A stretch of 64,000 nt of DNA from Progne subis subis (taxonomy: Eukaryota > Chordata > Aves > Passeriformes > Hirundinidae). Position numbers and translations under genes: made by a program. Shown here one piece after another: positions 25,444 through 37,358 of the stretch; positions within the stretch are counted from its first letter, which is position 1; the number at the start of each line of letters is the position of its first letter. Below the pieces are notes generated by a model. The model was not told where the DNA came from, ran no database searches, and saw only the letters and a program-made list of their open reading frames with translations. The stretch lies in assembly GCA_022316685.1 (NCBI GenBank), contig JAKJHU010000026.1, positions 2,604,501 to 2,668,500 on the forward strand. Reading direction: 5' to 3'.

Positions 25444-28400
25444 ATTTCCTGTTGCTGAATATCATACATGTCAAACTCTTTTGGTTCGAAGAAATGACAA
25501 AATGTTTTTTCTATGTGTGGCTTGGGTTTTGGCAGATGCTCTAAATGAAAAACCATTTCCTGACATGTTTGTTGCAGCAGCAAGAACTTATAATGTCATT
25601 ATGCAAATTGAAGAACTAGTAACTAGTACCACAACCCTCCTGGATCAACCCTTTATCATGTTTACTCTCTTCTCTCTAGAAAATATTTTGGGTTTGTTTC
25701 TGTTTTTTGTTTTTGTTTTTAGTCTAAGCCTTTTCGTGACACATTGGTTTTCTGTTACCTGTCTGAGCACTTCTAGAGAGGAAGTTCCATGGTAGGGGAA
25801 TTCCTTTCTCTTCTTCAGTGTTTTGGCAATCATTCAAAATGAATTGGTTTTCCCCTATGAGAGGTACCACCTCCACTTGGATGAAACTGTTTTTCAGGTT
25901 GGCTTTAGTTGCTCTGCTGGAATTTCCTAGACAATGTTGAAGTGTCAAGCTTCAACTTCAAAATGAACTCCTGAAGTAATTCCAGATTTATTTCTTATTT
26001 GAGAGCTAGGACCTCCATTTGCAAAACAAAGTAGTGAAATGTATTTATGCTTCCTCTAGGGCTCTCAAAAAAGGGCACAGAGATAACTGCATTTCAAGGA
26101 GCTTACATTGCCATAAATTCAGCTGAATTTGGTTCATGCTCTTCTCATTCGACTAGCCCTCAGTTTCAGAGCCCTATTTAATTATTTACTCAACTCATTT
26201 CCTTCTTCCTGTAGTCATGGTCTCTCTGATCCATGGAAAGAGAATAATAACTACTGAATCAATTTCTTCTGCGTTTTTAAATTACGTGAGTGAATAGCTC
26301 TGAAATGGCGATGTGATTAATCAAGGCACTTAACTGTCAAATACTGGATTTATATGACAATAAAGTGAGAGCTTTTGCACCTTATAATACACAAACACAC
26401 AACCAGCTTAATTGCATCAAGTGTGTGCCAGTCTGTGCGTATAAGATTTTGTGTGTATGTAGCCAAACAAAAAATCAAATATTAAATTAAAAACCTTCTA
26501 CTCTACTTTTCTCAGATGGGCTGAATTCCCATAATGGGAGGAATGTTAATTTTTTTTCAAATTAAAATGACCTAATTGAAAGAGAGTAGCAACCGCTCCA
26601 CAGCAGTTTTACACAGATCCACACAGAATTACACAAGAAAACAAGGTCTTCCAGCTTCTAAGAAATATGTAAACATATTGTAATTGCTTTAAATCAATTG
26701 TTTATCTAAGTTCCTTGCTGCACACAGAACGGTAACAATATCTTAATATTGCTATTTTCATATTTATTTTATATATGTGTGTATATATATATTCACACAT
26801 ATATAGGCGTGAATGTTCCACATCATGATTAAAAAATTCTGTTTTTCAGAGGAAAACAACCCCTATATCACACCTAAATATTGCATTCAATGGAGTAGTA
26901 TAATTTTTGTTTTACATATCTTTTGGCTTAAGGCTTACAATTTGCAGAAATGCACATTTCATGACACTGAATCAAGAACTGGGGCAGCTGAAGAGTGGTC
27001 ACACATCTCTCCTGCTAGCCCCATCAAAGTTGGAGGTCATGATAGTCTGAACCTGACTAAACTCAACTATGAAACCCTGATCCTAAAGAGTTTAGACATG
27101 GGCTTGATTTGATGCATGGGAGCTCTAGAGGAGCCGATGGGATGGCTTACAATATGTGAAGGTGGTAAACAGGCGTGCAAGTCTTCCCAGCAGTAGGTTC
27201 CTTGGAATGAATACCCTTGTCTCATTTCATGGAACAGGTGATAGAATGAAGTCTACTATGTTACTGTTCCGTTCACTGTTCTAAACAAAAAATTGTAACA
27301 TATCTTTTGTTACTGAGAAATGCTTGGATAGTACATCTGGAAGAAGGTCATGTTGCTTATAGGGGAAGGAAGGAGTGAATAGCCATGGGCAACTGGAGGA
27401 ATTAGTGAGTGCAATTCAAGTTCTGGGCAGCTATGTTTTAATAATTTTTGAGAGATTTGCTATAGTATGTATCAGCCTCTATGACATATTTTATCTTGGA
27501 GCAATGTCAGAGAAGGATGTCTTGAAAGGAAATTCAGCTGCTGTGACTAAACAAATCATTCAGTGAACATAAAAGCAGGTACCAGTAGATTTAGAACAGT
27601 ACTGAAATATACAATGAAAAGGAACTTGTTAGAAGGCAAGGAATTTTACTTGTAATTATGAATAAAAAGACATATGAAAAATGCTGAATTAGACCCTTTC
27701 TGGCCTACTGAAATGATTAAAGGTGTTAGACATATAGGGATTGCCTCTTTAGTCATTAGGAATGTTGGTTGACTAAAGAAGAAAGAGAAGTTCCATTTGT
27801 CTGAGTAAAAATCCTCTTTGAGAAAAATTTGGCAAGCTCTCATGAAAAGTATTAAAGAATGAAAGCTTTTAAAAATTTTTAATGAAGGCATATTTTCTTC
27901 AACATCCATGTTGCTGGTGGCACAAAGCTTGGTGAGAAACTTTGGAGTGAAGTATTTGGTTGAAGCTTATCTTTGTCTTCACAGATTTTTCTTCTTTTGC
28001 ACTCACTATTGCTACAGAAAACTCCCTAGCAGCTTCTTTTCTGATTTGTTGTCTCTGGTGAAATTGCAGGCAGTTGTTTGTCTTCTAACCTCCTCTGACA
28101 ACTCCACAGAGTAAGCTTCTCACTCCCTTATACTTCCTATAACAGAATAAATCAAAGAATATGCCTTTTTTTGTGCTGTTTCATCTTTTCCTGTGACTGA
28201 ATTTCATTAACTCCTACACTGTTAATATTACGGGTTTGTATCTAATTCATTGTTAAGGCTTTGCAATAAAACATCTCTTTAATTATTCTCTCCTACTTAA
28301 AATTATTTTTAAATTTAAGGAAATATTAAATATTGCAATCAGCTCTTTACTAGATTTGAATTCTTGGTGTCAAAAGGATATTGTCTTAAATATAAAAACT

Positions 28401-30056
28401 GTTCAGTAACACAACAGGATTAAAATTATACAAATTGTCACAAAGACATCAGTCACTGAATCAGCTTTTATTCATGTACTTTTTTTTAATGGATAGACTG
28501 ACTGTGTGTGGCCTTGGAAACCTCATTTGCTCTACTAGACTGATCTCAAACAGGATTTGAATTTAGGCATGGATGAGAATTTAAACTGTGGTGCAGCAGA
28601 TCTGACTTAGTATAGTAAGTATTAGGAAAGAGGAGATGTTTTTACTTACTCAGAGAGAAGCAGAAGCAGCTGTTTACTGAGCAGTTTCCAAGAACAACTT
28701 GTTGATGCCCAGGTTAAGGCAGATAATTGTCTGATTTCTGCAAATGCTGAAGGGTCATCCACAGCTTTCAGATGGTCTTTTTTATCAATGTCCATTCAAT
28801 CTTACCTCTTATACCATTACATACCTTGCAGGTTGTATGAGCAAATCATATATGCAGTTTTATCACTTGTGAAGGTTAAACATGATGGATACTATTCACA
28901 GGTCAGTCTTTATTTTTTGCCTGGGGAGTTCCATGTGTAAAGCAGAAGATGTGATAAAAATAAGGAAAAGACAAAGGAGCAGTCTAAACTGCAGGGCAAA
29001 GAAAAGCATGATAGACTTTGCCATTTTTCTGGGTGGTTCTGGTTAATTCTGGAATCTCTCCCAGTGAAAGCCATCAAGAAGAAAACTTGGTACGGCAGCC
29101 TGTCTAGGCAGATAGCTAAGCCATGCTCACGGGTTGAAATCCTGGTCTCATAGACCTCTTTTTCAGTGAGAGTAGGACTTGACCCATGTCAAATTATGTG
29201 CATTCTACTTTTCCACTGTGAATGGGGAGGTCCTATGTGTTCATGAGAAGCAAAGATTGCCCTGCAAGGAATGTATTAAGCAGCATGGATTCTCAGAGCT
29301 CAATCTGGTTAGAGTTTTCAACATTGCAATGTAGATTTTGATATGATTCTTTTGAAGCCGGCTGGGCTTCATAGAATTAATGTGTATCTGGTGAGGATGT
29401 GATCCTTAAACTTTCATTGTAATAGCCTAAATACGAGGTTCTTTTCTATGAAATGAAAATATCTTGTAAACATGGAAACAATGTTGGTTAGAATCAGGAT
29501 TCTGAATGAGAGTATTTTTCTAATTCTGAGTGGAATTATCAAAGCTCTTCTGTTGATATTTCTAGGTATCTAATCAAATTATTCTACTGTCCAGATTTTT
29601 TTAGATAAGAATTTTGGGAGTAGAAGACAAGTTTTATAGAACAATTTCCTGTTGCATCAAGAAGAAGTAAACTTTTTACTTGGAAAACTTTTCTGAAATT
29701 TATTTCCAGACCCATAATACTGTAAAAACAATTATTCTGCATTTTTTTCTGAGATATTTCAATAATGTTATTGTTCATTTGTAGAGAAGTTTCAAATGTA
29801 TGGGAAAAAAAAGAATCGTCTCAATAAAAACTCCCTTTCTCATTCCTCTCCCAGATGTACCACTTTAATACTCAAGTATTTACAGGAGATAATCCCAGAA
29901 CATTTAAAAAAAGAAAAAAAAAATAAAGGGAGGGGGGAAGAGAAATAATAAAAAAAAATAATAAAAAATACGGCTTTCACTTTATTTTATTCTGAATTTT
30001 TTAATGTTTCACCTATTTTTTTTTTTTTTAATGGGGAGGATAATAAATTGTCTGAA
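25444..30056. other. AT-rich non-coding DNA, about 4.6 kb
   Basis: No gene, RNA gene or transposon is recognised. It contains a TATA/TGTG alternating stretch near 26765-26805 and several purine-rich A tracts near 29905-29970. Stretches at about 26270-26350 and 28190-28330 are complex AT-rich sequence that could be conserved non-coding DNA, but this is only a guess. Confidence 0.5.
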
Positions 30057-30160
30057 ATATATATATATGTGTAGCTATAGATAGACATAGATATAGATGA
30101 TATAGATATAGATACAGATATAAATATAGATATAGACATAGATATAGATAGATATATATG
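30057..30160 (+). repeat. Imperfect (GATATA)n minisatellite
   Basis: About 100 bp of GATATA and GATA units with point variants (GACATA, GATGATA, GATACA), bounded on both sides by ATATAT. The interruptions suggest an old tract that has stopped expanding. Confidence 0.9.
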
Positions 30161-30785
30161 CTAGTGAAGTGGCTTTAAGCAAAGAGCTTTTTAAAAAGGT
30201 TTTGGGTAATATTAGACCATTTTGCATGCACCAAAATAAGGTTTTTAAAAATTTAGTTTAAAAAAAGATCTACAGGATGCAGGATGTATCTCACATATTA
30301 TAAGATTTTTGAAATGTCATTTATCAAAGCATGTGCTGGAAATATGTCATAAGATATTAAATGTCAGAACTAGGAATGTTAAGTCAATGGTGAAATTGAA
30401 ATTATCATAAAATTCATTCATGGAAAATGGAAATAAAGCTCAAATAAGCTATCATTTATCATCAATAGCTGAAATACTGGACATAAGTTTATCTTGTCTA
30501 ATGTCTTATTTGCAAAATTTAACACAGACTTTGCGCAAACATATAAATCGGTATATTTTCTTCAATTTTACTTTGTGTATTTTTTGCTGTTTAGTCCTTC
30601 TGAGTTTATCAGAGCCTTACAGCTCCGTCACTTTTCCTTCCTTCCTTTCTTCAAATGAGTGTTGGCTTGCATAAATCACAACATTTTCCCCCTCTGGGCC
30701 TTATTCGAATATTGCCATTGTTCTTTTTGTAGAAAAGTCACAGATAATGTTGTCTTGATGATCTGGCTTCTTGTTAAGGAACACA
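30161..30785. other. AT-rich non-coding DNA
   Basis: Nothing recognised except a polypurine-like block on the minus strand at 30684-30695 (AGAGGGGGAAAA), about 100 bp beyond the 3' end of the neighbouring LTR. Confidence 0.5.
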
Positions 30786-30789
30786 GAAA

Positions 30790-31398
30790 TGTTTAGACCC
30801 TTAGTGTGGCTGTGTCTTTCCACGCCTGGCAGGCGCTGACCCGTGGCTGGCTCAGATCTGCACAAACCGTTTTGGTCGGGGTTGCAAGCCGACAAGCAAC
30901 CTCTTCCTGTGGGTCTCGGCTCCCCACCGGCGGCTGGCCCTGATTGAGTCGTGACTGCGGCGGCGGACAAAAGGGCGACTCTCTGCTAGGCAGGTTTAAT
31001 GATGGTTTGTTAAAGTCTGAGTGGCGGGAGCTCCGCCACTCTTCAAACTGCCCAGAGAGAGCCCCTTTGAATTTCCCTCCCCAAACTTATAAACGGGGGA
31101 GGATTAAGGGGTGGCAACAACAGGTCAGCAAATCAGGGAATCCGGGGGGATAACAGGGGGTGTCCACTTGTAAACACTGGACCACTCACAAGGGGGGAAA
31201 AGGGGATTTCCCAGGCACCAGCCTATCACTCGACGCCTCTCCTGGGAAATTCCTGAGTCCAGGGAGGGGTTCTAATGTGACGGACAGGATACCCCAGAGC
31301 GGGGGGGAGAGGGGATTGACAAGGACAGGTGGGGGGGTGGGATGATTGACATGAAACAACTTGCTATACAGCAAACTCACAAGGGAGGAACTGTTACA
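30790..31398 (-). mobile_element. CpG-rich solo LTR (minus strand)
   Basis: Read on the minus strand, this 609-bp unit starts at 31398 with TGTAACAGTTCCTCCC and ends at 30790 with GGTCTAAACA. A 4-bp direct repeat GAAA flanks it (30786-30789 and 31399-31402). It has a TATA box TTTATAAG at 31087-31093 on the minus strand and an ATTAAA polyadenylation signal at 30995-31000, about 90 bp downstream. This gives a U3-R-U5 order. A 4-bp duplication would fit a gammaretrovirus-like endogenous family, but family identity is inferred. It is much richer in GC and CpG than its AT-rich neighbours, which suggests a fairly young insertion or intact promoter function. Its short frames are not genes. Internal retroviral sequence is absent. 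Confidence 0.7.
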
Positions 31399-32054
31399 GA
31401 AAACAGGGGCACAGTGGAATGAACCATAACATAAAACTTCTTGAAAAGCTTACAAAATTGCTTAAGAACTTCTGCCACACCTTAGCATTGCCCTTGGGTG
31501 ATTTCTTTGCCAAAAACTGTGGAAGATACATCAATTTCCTTAAGAAGCGATGTTCACAAGGACAGATCCTTCTTTGAAAAACTCAGAGAGGTGCCACTAG
31601 ACCAGAACTCATATGGTGCAGAAAAGAGTCACATAATGTTTTTTCTCTCCCCATTAAATATGTCTTAAAGCCATTTCATACATTAGATCTCTGTTTTTGC
31701 TGAAAATTTCATCCTGAGTTCTTGGACATCAACCACTTATGATTTATAACATTAACACCTGTTGCTGTAACAATACCTCCCACAGTTTCACCAGAGATAA
31801 TGTTACACTAGAAGCAACGGCAATGTAACAGAAACACCTTTAGTCTCTGACGGAAAGATATTCTGTCACCAGATTAAGGATCTCACTGGTGCTCCATTTC
31901 AAAAGAATTTAATGTAGGTTTTATTTTAGTGCAATTATTTATATTTTAGACTAGGTCTACCTTAAGATGTATACATAAGTAAAATTGCATGATTCTTGCC
32001 ACAAAAATCTTTCCATGCTTGACCTCGACCATTAGGAGGGCTCTTAACTTAGGG

Positions 32055-32085
<31 letters not shown>

Positions 32086-33353
32086 GATAATTAGATTTTA
32101 ACGAAAATTTCCCTAATAACTTCAACTTCACTCCCAAATTCTCCTTCTTCGAATTAATTGGGAATGACAGTGAGATAATCAGGTGTGTTTTTTTTTTTTT
32201 TTGTTTTTTTTTTTAGAAGAAAGCTCTGTTACACAGAAACAGGCAATGGCCAGATTCTGATGGCAATACTGCCATCCAACTAAGTGGAAGTGGGCTGTGA
32301 TCCATTATGCAGACATGAAAAACCTTGTTTCTTAGAGAGTCAACAGATGTTGGGTCATTTTTAAATTACCTATTTTCATTAAAAAAGTTACATGGTTTAC
32401 TTGGTTTACAATATATATCATAGAACAGCGGTTGTCAAACCTTTATTTGATATTTCAGCACAACATCTCTACAAAGGAATGGTAGGTGTGGAAGTCATCG
32501 TTTTGCAAGAAAATAGAAGACATTTGATCACTGAACTTATAATCCTCCCTTGCAGTCATCTTTTAGAACATGGAAATGTTAAGAAAACTGTGAGAGGCCA
32601 ATACAGGACTGCATTTCTTTCTTGTTGGGAAGTATGTTAAAAAATCATTAAATATTACATTAACAGAGAAATGTATTAGTCAGATTTCAATGTTGAAACT
32701 AGTTGGATTAAAAGGATATTTTGGGTTTTATTGTAGGTATGAGGCATCTACAAATACCAGTTTGCATATGTTTAATCAGTTCCAAGAGCCATAAGAACAT
32801 TGCTATGATATTCAACTTAATTAGTACTTTTTTTTTTTTCTATTGAATCTCTTGATTAACTTGTATGTATGATTTGTATGAAAAAGATTTTTTTCAAGTG
32901 TGTTTATTCCAAAACCAAACTACAGTCTTAGTTTTGAGGAATTTGTTTTTTGATAGCTAAGGTAAAGTGGATCATGTAAAATGATTACTTGTGACACATG
33001 CCTGTTCAGAGACTTCCCTGAAAGACAGGTTGTTCCATTTAAGAATACTTGCAGTTTCCTCTTTGTAGTTTTGAGCCCTGAAGACATCCAAGAATGTCTT
33101 GGAGAGAATAGCAACAATGCGACTGCTGACTTTGTTTGAATATATAAGTCACCTTCACTTCTCTGGAGTGGTTCTCTGTGGTAAATTTCAGGTGAGAAGA
33201 GGTCCTGCCATATCCAAGGCAATATAAACACTTAGAAACCACAAAGAATGTTGGAAGGTTTGTCTGCATTTCCCTGCCATGTCAGTAATGAGAGTGAGAC
33301 ATTCTTGACCTGCAGAAGGTCCCTCCCTTAACTGAGAAAGGCCTCTAAGGAAC
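31399..33353. other. Non-coding DNA between LTR and CR1
   Basis: No gene or RNA recognised. It contains A28 at 32055-32082 and an interrupted T tract at about 32188-32214. Minus-strand frames of about 100 codons at 32920-33231 show no recognisable domain. Confidence 0.55.
32055..32082 (+). repeat. A28 homopolymer
   Basis: An uninterrupted run of 28 A residues with no retrocopy body recognised upstream. Confidence 0.9.
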
Positions 33354-34290
33354 TTCACAGAATAATGAATAATGAGGTTGGAAGAGACCTCTAAGGTCAT
33401 CAAGTCCAACCTATGCCTTAACACCTCAACTAGACTATAGCACTAAGTGCCATGTCCAGTCTTTTTTTAAACACATCCAGAGATGGTGACTCCACCACCT
33501 CCCTAGGAAGACAATTCCAGTGCTTAATTACTCTTTCAGTGAAAAATTTTTTCCTAATATCTAACCTGTACCTTCCCTGACGTAGCTTGAGACTGTGTCC
33601 CTTTGTTCTGTCAGTTGCTGCCCGGTGGAAGAGACCGACCCCCACCTGTCTACAACCTCCCTTCAGGAAGTTGTAGAGAGTAATAAGGTCACCTCTAAGC
33701 CTCCTCTTCTCCAGGCTAAACAACCCCAGCTCCTTCAAACGTTCCTCATAGGGCTTGTGTTCCAAGCCCCTCACCAGCCTCGTTGCCCTCCTCTGGACAC
33801 GCTCAAGCATCTCAACGTCCTTCCTAAACTGAGGGGCCCAGAACTGGACACAGCACTCAAGATGTGGTCTCACCAGTGCCGAGTACAGGGGAAGAATGAC
33901 CTCCCTACTCCTGCTGGTCACACAATTCCTAATGCAGGCCAGGATACCATTGGCCTTCTTGGCCACCAAGGCACACTGCTGGCTCATATCCAACCAGCTG
34001 TCGACCAGCACCCCCAGGATCCTTTCCGCCTGAACACTGTCCAGCCACACTGTCCCCAGCCTGTAACGCTGTAGGGGATTTTTGTGGCCAAAATGTAGAA
34101 CTCGACACTTAGACTTATTAAACTTCATGCTGTTGGACTCTGCCCATTCATCCAACCGATCTAGGTCTCTCTGCAGAGCCCTCCTCCCTTCCAATGGATC
34201 AACTCAAGCTCCCAGCTTAGTGTCGTCTGCAAATTTACTAATGAAGGACTCCATGCCCTCATCCATGTCTTGCCCATTACATGACTAGAT
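33354..34290 (-). mobile_element. CR1 LINE, 5'-truncated, best-preserved copy
   Basis: This is a minus-strand CR1 non-LTR retrotransposon of about 0.94 kb, keeping the last part of its second open frame and the 3' untranslated tail. The 3' end on the minus strand has GGTTGGACTTGATGACC, then CTCTTCCAACCTC, and finishes with ATTATTCTGTG, the usual CR1 terminal octamer type without poly-A. The 5' end fades at about 34290, where translation stops matching the polymerase. Such truncation is normal for target-primed insertion. No target duplication is clear. The coding remnant is listed separately. Confidence 0.95.
33430..34250 (-). pseudogene. CR1 reverse transcriptase C-terminal remnant
   Basis: This encodes the C-terminal part of the CR1 reverse transcriptase, the enzyme that copies element RNA into the genome by target-primed reverse transcription. 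The catalytic FADD box (the YADD equivalent) lies at 34222-34233, preceded by DEGMESFISK and followed by TKLGA. An in-frame TGA sits at 34204-34206, just after it. Below that the frame is open for 254 codons to a TAG at 33430-33432. Visible motifs are [23 protein letters not shown] (thumb region), [20 protein letters not shown], and near the end [10 protein letters not shown] and [10 protein letters not shown]. There is no ATG at the front, since the open stretch is entered at a TTG. The endonuclease and the upstream half of the polymerase are missing. It cannot act on its own. Confidence 0.95.
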
Positions 34291-37200
34291 GAGTCCAAAG
34301 AGCATTGTCAAAACAGTTTATGTCAGGAGCTCCGTCCTGAGAGAAAGGATAAAAAATGCCAGGGAGAAAGCTGTGGGTGGATCTGTTCCGTGAAGCTGTG
34401 GTTCTGCACTGAGAATGACTTTGACGTGCTGGTATCAATGGAAATCTAGTGTGCAACTCTTTTTTCGCTTAAAATCTGTTATTGTAAAAAATATACCTAT
34501 CTCTGGATGTGAGAAATAGATTTGTAAAGGATTCTCAAAGCCTGTCTGAAAGCTCACATAGTCTTATACATCTGTATGCAAACTCTGAGATAAGGTACGC
34601 TAACTTAGAAAGGTCATGGAATAGAGAGGACATTATTGAGAGAGAAGTTGAACTGGAAACAAGTTTCAAACAGTGGTCTTACAAACAGACCAGATATCTT
34701 GGAGAATTAGAACTGTGAAAGATGCATTGTAGCAAGACCACATGGGGTAAAATAATAGGTGATTGGTGTTAGAAGTACTAGCAGCATTGTGTGACAAAAG
34801 CTAATAGGCTGAAAAGCATTTATAAGGTATTTCAAACAAGAAATAATTTGGCTTCTGATGGAACGGCATCGAGTTTTAAATCTCCTATGTCTCACCCTCC
34901 TACGAGATTGATAATGGAATAAAATCTTTAAAATGCCTCTCACTTGCCCCATCTCTGTAGAGCTGGGTTTTTCCAACACCTAAATATGTTTACTGCTCAG
35001 ACAATCAAAAGCTGAAATGCCAAAGAGTGCTATAAATTGGTGGCCAAAAATGTGTTTCAATCCTCACTGACAAATGAAAATAATTGTTAATGCAAATTAT
35101 AATCTTTGTCATGGAGAGGTGCCTTCCAAAGCATCTGCTCTTCTCTATGAGGGATAAACAATATTGTCTCAATAAAAATCTATGACTAATTTGCTGCTTT
35201 AACAGACAACAAGTTTAAGACTATGAGAAGTAGGAGTGCTCAAAAGTAATCAGACTAGCACATTGTGTGTAAACTTTACTGGTATAGAGGAAGTATGACA
35301 AAGACATTTTAATATTTTTATTAAAATTTCTGTCTCTGTGGGAGATGCTATGTTTTATAAATAATTTATTGTCTAATAGGTGAAATTGCCTTTTATTTTT
35401 CTACCATCTTTATGGGATTGAAATGGAAAGTCTTTTGTGGGAACACTCAAGTTCTGGCTCTCAATTTCTCTTAGTCCCTGCCCTTAGTTACCATCATCTG
35501 CCTTGACACTGGTCATCCATGGCATGTCCAGAACATCCTGAAAGTCTGATCTGCTTGTATTGTCCCTACAAATGTGAACCTATTAAGGAAATATGAAAGA
35601 GAAATAGATTCTCCAAAAAAAGGAGTTCTTAACAAAGATGTTTATTTCTTTGAGACATTCTGAAAAATTTCTTCTGTTCTGGGACGGAAATAGCTGGTTT
35701 AAGTGCAGATCCTACAAGTCAGTGATTTTCAGGTGGTTTTTTTTTGCTTGATCTTTACATAGAAAGAGTCAGTAATGGATCATGGGAGAGGTATCAAGCA
35801 GACTTCTTGTAAAACCACAAACTATGTGCCCAAACTATTTTTCCTTTTACAAGTGCTTGGAGTTTTTTCTCTGGTTGGATGTACCTTGTGATTGTTAAAA
35901 AATCCCACCACTGTTGGTAGAAAAGATAACATCAGGGCATTAGCCTGTTTCTGGCCTTGTTTGCACTGCAATCTTGATGAATCTACTTTTTTCCTCCATT
36001 CTGGTGAATATTATTAAATGATAGTTTACAGCTAGTTTATATGACTAATTTAGGTAGAATTTAGGCGAAGGGATTCTCATTCTTGCCACATCTGCCTTTT
36101 AAAACATCTGTTCAATTACTGGTGATTGGCAAAACATAAATGACCAAACCAGGATTTACACTGGCCTATTTACTGATCCAATGAGCAACCACTAATCCAG
36201 TGCTGGTTTATGCTTGTGGAGGGAAGGATGGTTTGCCTATGTGAAAGAGTTATAGAATAAAATGCAGTGACAGAACAGGGACCAGAACCATGAGATTTTG
36301 TACCAAATCTAAACTGTTTGCAATGAAATCACGTAATTTCAGGAAGACGTGTCATGATATTGGCAGCATCTGAGAGACACCATTTGTTAGGCTGTTAATG
36401 GAAAAGGGAAAAAATGTTCCCTTGTGATAGAGACCATATTCTGCGTTTCTCTCAGAATTCCATTGAGATTCTTTACATAATCAGAATATCAAGTGTAACA
36501 GCTCTTTTAATTTAATTTAAACTCAAATGCCTTTTCGTCTCTGGATTATTAGGCTGTGTCTTAAGATTTTATAATGAATTTCTTTCCTCTGAAACACCTC
36601 ACTTTCTAGTGTAACTGTACTGAAGTCAAAGGAATCGTTCTGGCTTTATCCCATCAGAGCCAACGTGAGAATACAGCTTATAGTATAGACCAGGCAACAT
36701 TATGAAAGTGTGTAAAAGTTTTTGGTTTTTTTCTTCTGAAAGATCCTTTTTTTTTTTTTTCAAAAACAAAGTAATGATTGCAGTGATATTGGTGAAGAAA
36801 TCCCTTGAGTTTCAAAATGGTACTTCACTGGACAGTGGCTGCTTGGCTGAAATTCATACACAACGTGAAACTATGCTCCTTATAGAGAGGTTTCCAAAGG
36901 CATTATAATAATAATGTAATATGGTATTCTCTTTTAACAGTGAGTTGTAATGTCTACATTTTGTAGACATTTTAAAATGTTCAAAGCCAAAACTTTCTTG
37001 GAAATTATTGTTTAAAAAATTACATTCTAGCTCATGCATGTATAGCTATGCTTGTTAAAATCAGAGTAGTTATATGTATAACCTAATTGTGCCCAATCAT
37101 CCCTGAACTGACTCTCCACCAAGCAGAGGGTTTTTTTGTCATGTTAAAAATGAGGCTGCTCTCTTCTTTCCTATTGTTGGCTTAAAAGTTTTGAAAAGTT

Positions 37201-37324
37201 AGCAGTGGCTTCAGAAAGTCAAATCAAATTCATCTTGGATTAAAATATTATTTTAATGTCATAGTAGTTATGTTGCAATGCTGCAAGACATTTAAAAGGA
37301 GTGTTAGGGGAAACAGACTTCCCT
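34291..37324. other. AT-rich non-coding DNA
   Basis: No gene, RNA gene or interspersed repeat recognised. It contains T14 at about 36747-36760 and a perfect inverted repeat at 36949-36971. Confidence 0.55.
36949..36971. repeat. Perfect 10-bp inverted repeat, 3-nt loop
   Basis: AATGTCTACA, TTT, TGTAGACATT. The arms are perfectly complementary and could form a small hairpin or cruciform. The short stem argues against a microRNA precursor. Confidence 0.85.
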
Positions 37325-37358
37325 CCCCCCCCCCCCCCCTTTTTTTTTTTTTTTTTTT
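37325..37358 (+). repeat. C16T18 polypyrimidine tract
   Basis: Sixteen C residues are followed by 18 T residues, preceded by TTCCCT and followed by a T-rich stretch. The strand asymmetry could allow triplex formation. Confidence 0.9.

Noticed and set aside
25313..25795. 160-codon plus-strand open frame
   Set aside because: It begins at TTG, runs from LTR sequence into the unrelated flank across the ATTTC duplication, and has no recognisable domain.
30684..30789. Polypurine-like AGAGGGGGAAAA on the minus strand, beyond the LTR at 30790, suggesting retroviral internal sequence
   Set aside because: No primer-binding site or second LTR is seen, and the GAAA flanks close the LTR as a solo insertion. 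Purine runs of this size are common.
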